From: Actinomycetes bacterium
GTDB taxonomy: Bacteria; Actinomycetota; Actinomycetes; Propionibacteriales; Propionibacteriaceae
Assembly: GCA_023443125.1 (NCBI GenBank)
Contig: JAEZVO010000073.1
Span: 1 to 16,893 of the forward strand
DNA: 16,893 bases
Direction of reading: 5' to 3'
Below are positions 13,438-16,893 of the stretch, piece after piece. The notes beneath the pieces are model-generated. The model saw nothing but the letters and a program-made list of their open reading frames with translations. It searched no databases and had not been told where the DNA came from. The position numbers and the translations under genes are program-made. Within the stretch, counting starts at the first letter, position 1. Each line of letters starts with the position of its first letter.

Positions 13438-13661
13438 GTGGCAAGCGAAGCGGGCGTGTCGAAGCCCGCCGTTCCCGAATGGTTGAGTAGCCGCCGAAGG
13501 CGGCGTATCGAAACCCCACCACTGTGCGTCTCGATACGGCCCTTCGGGCCTACTCGACGATCGGAGGAAGCGGCGCTACTCGATGATCGGGTGTGGGGCG
13601 GCGCTACTCGATGGCCGGGGTGGTGTGGCGTCTTAAGACGGGCCTTGGGCCCTACTCGTCG
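13432..13661. repeat. Cluster of inverted hairpin repeats (cluster 2)
   Basis: Same family as the cluster at 10668. A decayed plus unit at 13432-13466 is followed by an intact plus unit at 13481-13515, identical over 35 bases to 10668-10702. Then come a minus unit at 13529-13564 (stem GGCCC/GGGCC) and two partial minus ends at about 13575-13593 and 13603-13621. A last minus unit (about 13637-13661) has CTACTCG containing the mprB stop codon. It fills the space between the ISL3 fragment and mprB, and no gene was seen in it. Confidence 0.82.
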
Positions 13662-15100
13662 AGGGAGGGCTGCTCCGGCTCCGATGCTTCGAGGAGCGGG
13701 AGCTTGAGTGTGAACTCGGCGCCGCCATCCGGGTGGTTGGCGGCTTTGATGGTGCCGCCGTGCTCCTCGACGGTGTGCGCGACGATGGAGAGCCCGAGCC
13801 CGGTGCCGGGGGTGTTGCGCGAGCGGTCGGAGCGGTAGAAGCGGTCGAAGATGTGCGGGAGGTCCTCCTCCGCAATGCCCGGGCCCTGGTCGATCACAGT
13901 GAGCACACCGTCGCTGAGCCGCACATGGATGGTGCCGCCGTTGGGCGAGAACTTCACGGCGTTGTCGAGCAGATTGGTGATGGCGCGCTCGAGGGTCGAT
14001 GCGTCGCCCATGACCTCCGAGTGGTCGGTGTTCACGTCGAACACCATGCCCGGGCCCCGACGCTGAGCGCGTTGCACGGAGGAGTGCACCACGTCGACGA
14101 GCATGATGGGTTCGTGTGGGCGCTGGTTGCCGTCGTCGCGGGTGAGCGCGACGAGGTCGCCCACCAGCGCACTGAACTCGCCGAGCTGCGCTGCGACGTC
14201 GTTCAGAATCTGTCCCCTCGCTCCCGGTGGAAGCATGCCGGAATGCTCATCCGCGACGAGCAACTCCACGTTGGTGCGCATAGACGTGAGCGGCGTACGG
14301 AGTTCATGCCCAGCGTCGGCGATGAGCTGGCGCTGCTGCTCGCGCGAATGCTGCAACGACTTCAGCATCGTGTTGAACGACTGCGTGAGTTCTCCGAGGT
14401 CGTCGCGGCCGTAGATACGGATGGGGTTCAGCTGGTCGGTTTGGGTGACGTTCCTCACTGCGTTGGACAACCGTCTGACCGGCGCCAACACGGCGCGCGC
14501 CGCCCAGAACGCGGTTCCCGTCGTGGCGAGGATGCCGAGCGAACCGGTGACGAGCATCACGAGCCACAGCGACTGGAGGGTGCTGCGCACGGTCTCCGTC
14601 GGGCGCGCATAGGTGACGGAGTAATACTCCACGGTGCGCTCTGTCGCGACCGAAAATGGTACGGTCACGGCCCGATACTCGGTGTCCCCAGCCAGCACCG
14701 TGCGTTCGTGGGTGTCTGCCTGGAGGCGGGCTATCGCGACGTCGGCGTTGTCTCGGGGAATCTCGACAGTTTGCGATGCCGGCTGTTCGCGCGTGCCATC
14801 GGCGGACACTACCAATAGCAGCGACCCGCCGGACGTGCCGAGCGCCTCCGGGGTGAGCGCGTCGAGGTTGTCCATGTCAGAGGCGAGCACGCTTGCCGCC
14901 TGCTGCGCTGTACGGGTGAGGTCGCGGTCGACCTGATCGAAGAGTGACCATCGGGTGATCATGAAGCCGGTGACACTCACGAGTACGACCGACACCGCCA
15001 CCGATGCCCCGGTGAGCGCCGCGAGCCGCCACTGCAACGACTGGCCCGAGACGAGCCGGCCGATCTCACGGCGAAGCTGAATCCACCAACTGCCGATCAC
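13652..15100 (-). CDS. mprB: MprB-type membrane sensor histidine kinase
   Basis: A 482-residue kinase. The first transmembrane helix is at about 28-50, an extracytoplasmic sensor region at 51-176 and the second helix at about 177-201. A HAMP domain at about 202-252 leads to a HisKA motif ADAGHELRTPLTSMR with H265. The HATPase domain has N-box NLLDNAVKFSP, DQGPGI and GTGLGLSI. The order, length and close match of its partner to mycobacterial MprA make it an MprB orthologue or near paralogue. MprAB responds to envelope stress and controls stress sigma factors in mycobacteria. The GTG start overlaps the mprA stop by four bases. The last residues (EASEPEQPSLDE) run into a repeat copy that provides the stop codon. 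A partial copy of its 3' end is found at 10621-10672. Confidence 0.85.
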   Translation of the reverse strand: MIGSWWIQLRREIGRLVSGQSLQWRLAALTGASVAVSVVLVSVTGFMITRWSLFDQVDRDLTRTAQQAASVLASDMDNLDALTPEALGTSGGSLLLVVSADGTREQPASQTVEIPRDNADVAIARLQADTHERTVLAGDTEYRAVTVPFSVATERTVEYYSVTYARPTETVRSTLQSLWLVMLVTGSLGILATTGTAFWAARAVLAPVRRLSNAVRNVTQTDQLNPIRIYGRDDLGELTQSFNTMLKSLQHSREQQRQLIADAGHELRTPLTSMRTNVELLVADEHSGMLPPGARGQILNDVAAQLGEFSALVGDLVALTRDDGNQRPHEPIMLVDVVHSSVQRAQRRGPGMVFDVNTDHSEVMGDASTLERAITNLLDNAVKFSPNGGTIHVRLSDGVLTVIDQGPGIAEEDLPHIFDRFYRSDRSRNTPGTGLGLSIVAHTVEEHGGTIKAANHPDGGAEFTLKLPLLEASEPEQPSLDE

Positions 15101-15783
15101 GGGGCAGTTTCACGCAGGACATACCCGATCCCGCGGACGGTGTGGATGAGTCGGGGTAAGCCGTTGATCTCCGTCTTGCGGCGAAGATAGCCGATGTAGA
15201 CCTCGAGGGAGTTGGCGGTGGTGGGGAACTCGAATCCCCACACCTCGTTGAGGAGGGTGTTGCGTTCAAGCACCTTGCGGGGGTGTTCCATGAACACGTT
15301 CAGCAGCGCGAACTCGGTGCGGGTGAGCGAGATGTGCTGGCCGGCGCGAGTGACCTCGCGGTGCTGCGGGTCGAGCACCAGGTCTTGGAACTGCAGCGTG
15401 CTCGATTCCGTCTCCGCGTGGGGCTTCGCGCGACGGGTCAGCGCACGCAGTCGGGCCAGGAGCTCGTCGAGCGCGAATGGCTTGACCATGTAGTCGTCGG
15501 CGCCGGCATCGAGACCGTCGACGCGGTCACCCACGGCGTCGCGGGCGGTGAGGATGAGGATGGGGACGTCGTTGCCGGAATCGCGCAGCATCTTCGTCGC
15601 CTCGAGCCCGTCGAGGCGCGGCATCATCACGTCCATAATGATGGCGTCGGGAGTGTATGAGGCAAGCTTCGCGAGCGCCTCGATGCCGTCCGACGCGGTC
15701 TGCACTTCGCTGCCCGTGTACGAAAGTGAGCGCGCCAAGGAATCGCGGACGGCCTGATCGTCATCCACCACCAAGATCTGCAT
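15097..15783 (-). CDS. mprA: MprA-type OmpR-family response regulator
   Basis: A 228-residue OmpR/PhoB-type regulator. The receiver domain (1-120) has acidic residues D7-D9, phosphoacceptor D51 in IIMDVMMPRLDG and the conserved Lys in VKPFALDELLARLRAL. The winged-helix DNA-binding domain (about 130-226) shows ISLTRTEFALL, EVWGFEFPT and LEVYIGYLRRKTE. It ends LIHTVRGIGYVLRE. These segments are nearly those of M. tuberculosis MprA. It is expected to control envelope-stress genes together with the overlapping mprB. TAGACT six bases before the ATG indicates a leaderless transcript. The ornithine carbamoyltransferase gene starts divergently 48 bases away, so the two promoters share this short region. 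Confidence 0.88.
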   Translation of the reverse strand: MQILVVDDDQAVRDSLARSLSYTGSEVQTASDGIEALAKLASYTPDAIIMDVMMPRLDGLEATKMLRDSGNDVPILILTARDAVGDRVDGLDAGADDYMVKPFALDELLARLRALTRRAKPHAETESSTLQFQDLVLDPQHREVTRAGQHISLTRTEFALLNVFMEHPRKVLERNTLLNEVWGFEFPTTANSLEVYIGYLRRKTEINGLPRLIHTVRGIGYVLRETAP

Positions 15784-15789
15784 GGCGGA

Positions 15790-15795
15790 AGTCTA
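15790..15795 (-). promoter_or_regulatory. -10 box of a leaderless mprA promoter
   Basis: TAGACT read on the minus strand ends six bases before the mprA ATG. This is the same TANNNT-N6-start layout seen before the soluble kinase and the lipoprotein genes. No good -35 is visible, which would fit activator or self control. Confidence 0.5.
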
Positions 15796-15831
15796 CCGCG
15801 TCGGGTCCCTAGGTCTGGAAGACTGGCGAGC

Positions 15832-16830
15832 ATGACGCTACAAGGCCGATCGTTTCTGAAAGAACTCGACTTCACGCCCGACGAGTGGCTCCATCTGCTG
15901 CAGCTCGCCGCCGAGTTGAAAGCTGCACGCCGCGATGGGCGAGAGCGGCAGCGACTCGTCGGTAAGTCCGTCGCGCTGCTGTTCGAGAAAACCTCGACGC
16001 GTACCCGTTGCGCTTTCGAGGTTGCCATGGCCGACCAGGGTGGGCACACCACCTACCTCGACCCGGCGGGCTCGCAGATCGGGCACAAAGAATCGGCCGC
16101 CGACACCGCGCGCGTGCTCGGCAGATGGTACGACGCCATCGAGTTCCGCGGCTCCGCGCAGCGCGACGTCGAGACGCTCGCCGCTCACGCCGGAGTGCCC
16201 GTCTACAACGGCCTCACCGACGATTGGCACCCCACGCAGATGCTCGCTGACCAACTCACCATGCGCGAGCACTCACCCAAACCCCTGAGCGACACCGCCT
16301 TCGCATTCCTCGGCGACGCCCGCAACAACGTCGGTAATTCACTGCTCATTTCGGGCGCGATGATGGGCATGGATGTGCGGATGGTGGCGCCGTCGTCGCA
16401 GCAGAACACCCCCGACGTGGTCACTCGCGCCCGCGAGATCGCGACGCAGACCGGCGGTCGGATCACCATCACCGACGACGTCACCGCCGGCGTGCAGGGC
16501 GCCGATTTCCTCTACACCGACGTGTGGGTATCCCTCGGCGAGCCCAAGGAGGTGTGGGCGGAGCGGATCGAGCTGCTGCGCCCCTACCAGGTCAATCGCG
16601 AGGTGCTGGAGGCCACCGGCAATCCGGATGTGAAGTTCATGCACTGCCTCCCGGCATTCCACGACCTCGAGACCGCCGTCGGACGCTCCATCCACGAGCA
16701 GTTCGGCCTCGAGGGGGTCGAGGTCACGCACGACGTGTTCGAGTCCGACGCGAGCATCGTGTTCGACCAGGCCGAAAACCGCATGCACACCATCAAGGCC
16801 GTGCTGGTCGCAACACTCGCCGGCGACTAA
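15832..16830 (+). CDS. argF: Ornithine carbamoyltransferase
   Basis: A 332-residue enzyme that interconverts ornithine plus carbamoyl phosphate and citrulline plus phosphate. It has the carbamoyl-phosphate loop STRTR (55-59), HPTQ (133-136), the ornithine-side DVWVSLGE (230-237) and HCLPA with catalytic Cys (271-275). The length matches the 330-336-residue group that includes E. coli ArgF and catabolic ArcB, rather than the roughly 307-residue actinobacterial biosynthetic type, so it may be arcB in function. No other arginine-biosynthesis or arginine-deiminase genes are in the window to decide. The ATG is chosen from the family N-terminus (LQGRSFLKELDFT). Only a weak GGAAG lies upstream. The gene is divergent from mprA and is followed by a strong hairpin. 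Confidence 0.92.
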   Translation: MTLQGRSFLKELDFTPDEWLHLLQLAAELKAARRDGRERQRLVGKSVALLFEKTSTRTRCAFEVAMADQGGHTTYLDPAGSQIGHKESAADTARVLGRWYDAIEFRGSAQRDVETLAAHAGVPVYNGLTDDWHPTQMLADQLTMREHSPKPLSDTAFAFLGDARNNVGNSLLISGAMMGMDVRMVAPSSQQNTPDVVTRAREIATQTGGRITITDDVTAGVQGADFLYTDVWVSLGEPKEVWAERIELLRPYQVNREVLEATGNPDVKFMHCLPAFHDLETAVGRSIHEQFGLEGVEVTHDVFESDASIVFDQAENRMHTIKAVLVATLAGD

Positions 16831-16864
16831 ACCCGACGCGCACCGCGCGGGCAGACAGCGGGAG

Positions 16865-16893
16865 GCCCGGAGGAACATAGTGCTCCTCCGGGC
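16865..16893 (+). terminator. Terminator after argF
   Basis: GCCCGGAGGA (16865-16874) and TCCTCCGGGC (16884-16893) form a perfect 10-bp stem with a 9-base loop, 34 bases past the argF stop. The window ends on the last base of the stem, so a T-tract cannot be checked. Confidence 0.8.

Noticed and set aside
13733..14818. Plus-strand 361-residue open frame
   Set aside because: Antisense shadow of mprB, with no recognisable domain.

Overview
The window looks like chromosomal DNA from a high-GC actinobacterium. G/C-ending codons dominate, GTG starts are common, and several genes appear to lack a leader. The mycobacterial-type MprA/MprB pair, the catabolic-size ornithine carbamoyltransferase and the dispersed palindromic repeats would fit Propionibacteriales, but that placement is an inference. 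No rRNA, tRNA, CRISPR array or complete mobile element was seen.

Layout. 1-1189 (minus strand): a small His/Cys-rich metallothionein-like protein overlaps the end of an ArsR/SmtB-type zinc-sensor gene with its own promoter, and a DUF421 membrane protein lies upstream. 1312-3855 (plus): a small unknown protein, a GH13 amylase-family enzyme and an overlapping HSL-type esterase, closed by a long hairpin at 3866-3967. 3979-7685: a soluble NarL/LuxR-type two-component pair (minus) is divergent from an MacB/FtsX-type ABC transporter (plus), with a palindrome between them. 7762-8568 (minus): a secreted phage-tail-lysozyme/SH3 peptidoglycan hydrolase. 8882-10469 (plus): two ferritin-like proteins of almost equal length. 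The second has all six diiron ligands. The first has lost both ExxH motifs, which suggests an active/inactive subunit pair.

10470-13651 is an accessory block. It holds a long perfect hairpin, a copy of the 3' end of the mprB gene, two clusters of inverted hairpin repeats, a WxG-containing protein, a lipoprotein and a truncated ISL3 transposase. 13652-15783 (minus) is an mprAB two-component system. 15832-16830 (plus) is ornithine carbamoyltransferase, followed by a hairpin terminator at the window edge.

How the genes work together. Most of the window concerns the cell envelope and stress: metal buffering, two envelope-type two-component systems, an ABC exporter-like complex and a wall hydrolase. 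The least expected items are the metallothionein-sensor overlap, the diiron/pseudo-diiron pair with three 12-bp-phased DnaA-box-like motifs upstream, and the repeat family. Its hairpin stems differ in sequence but stay paired, and its copies coincide with three gene ends.
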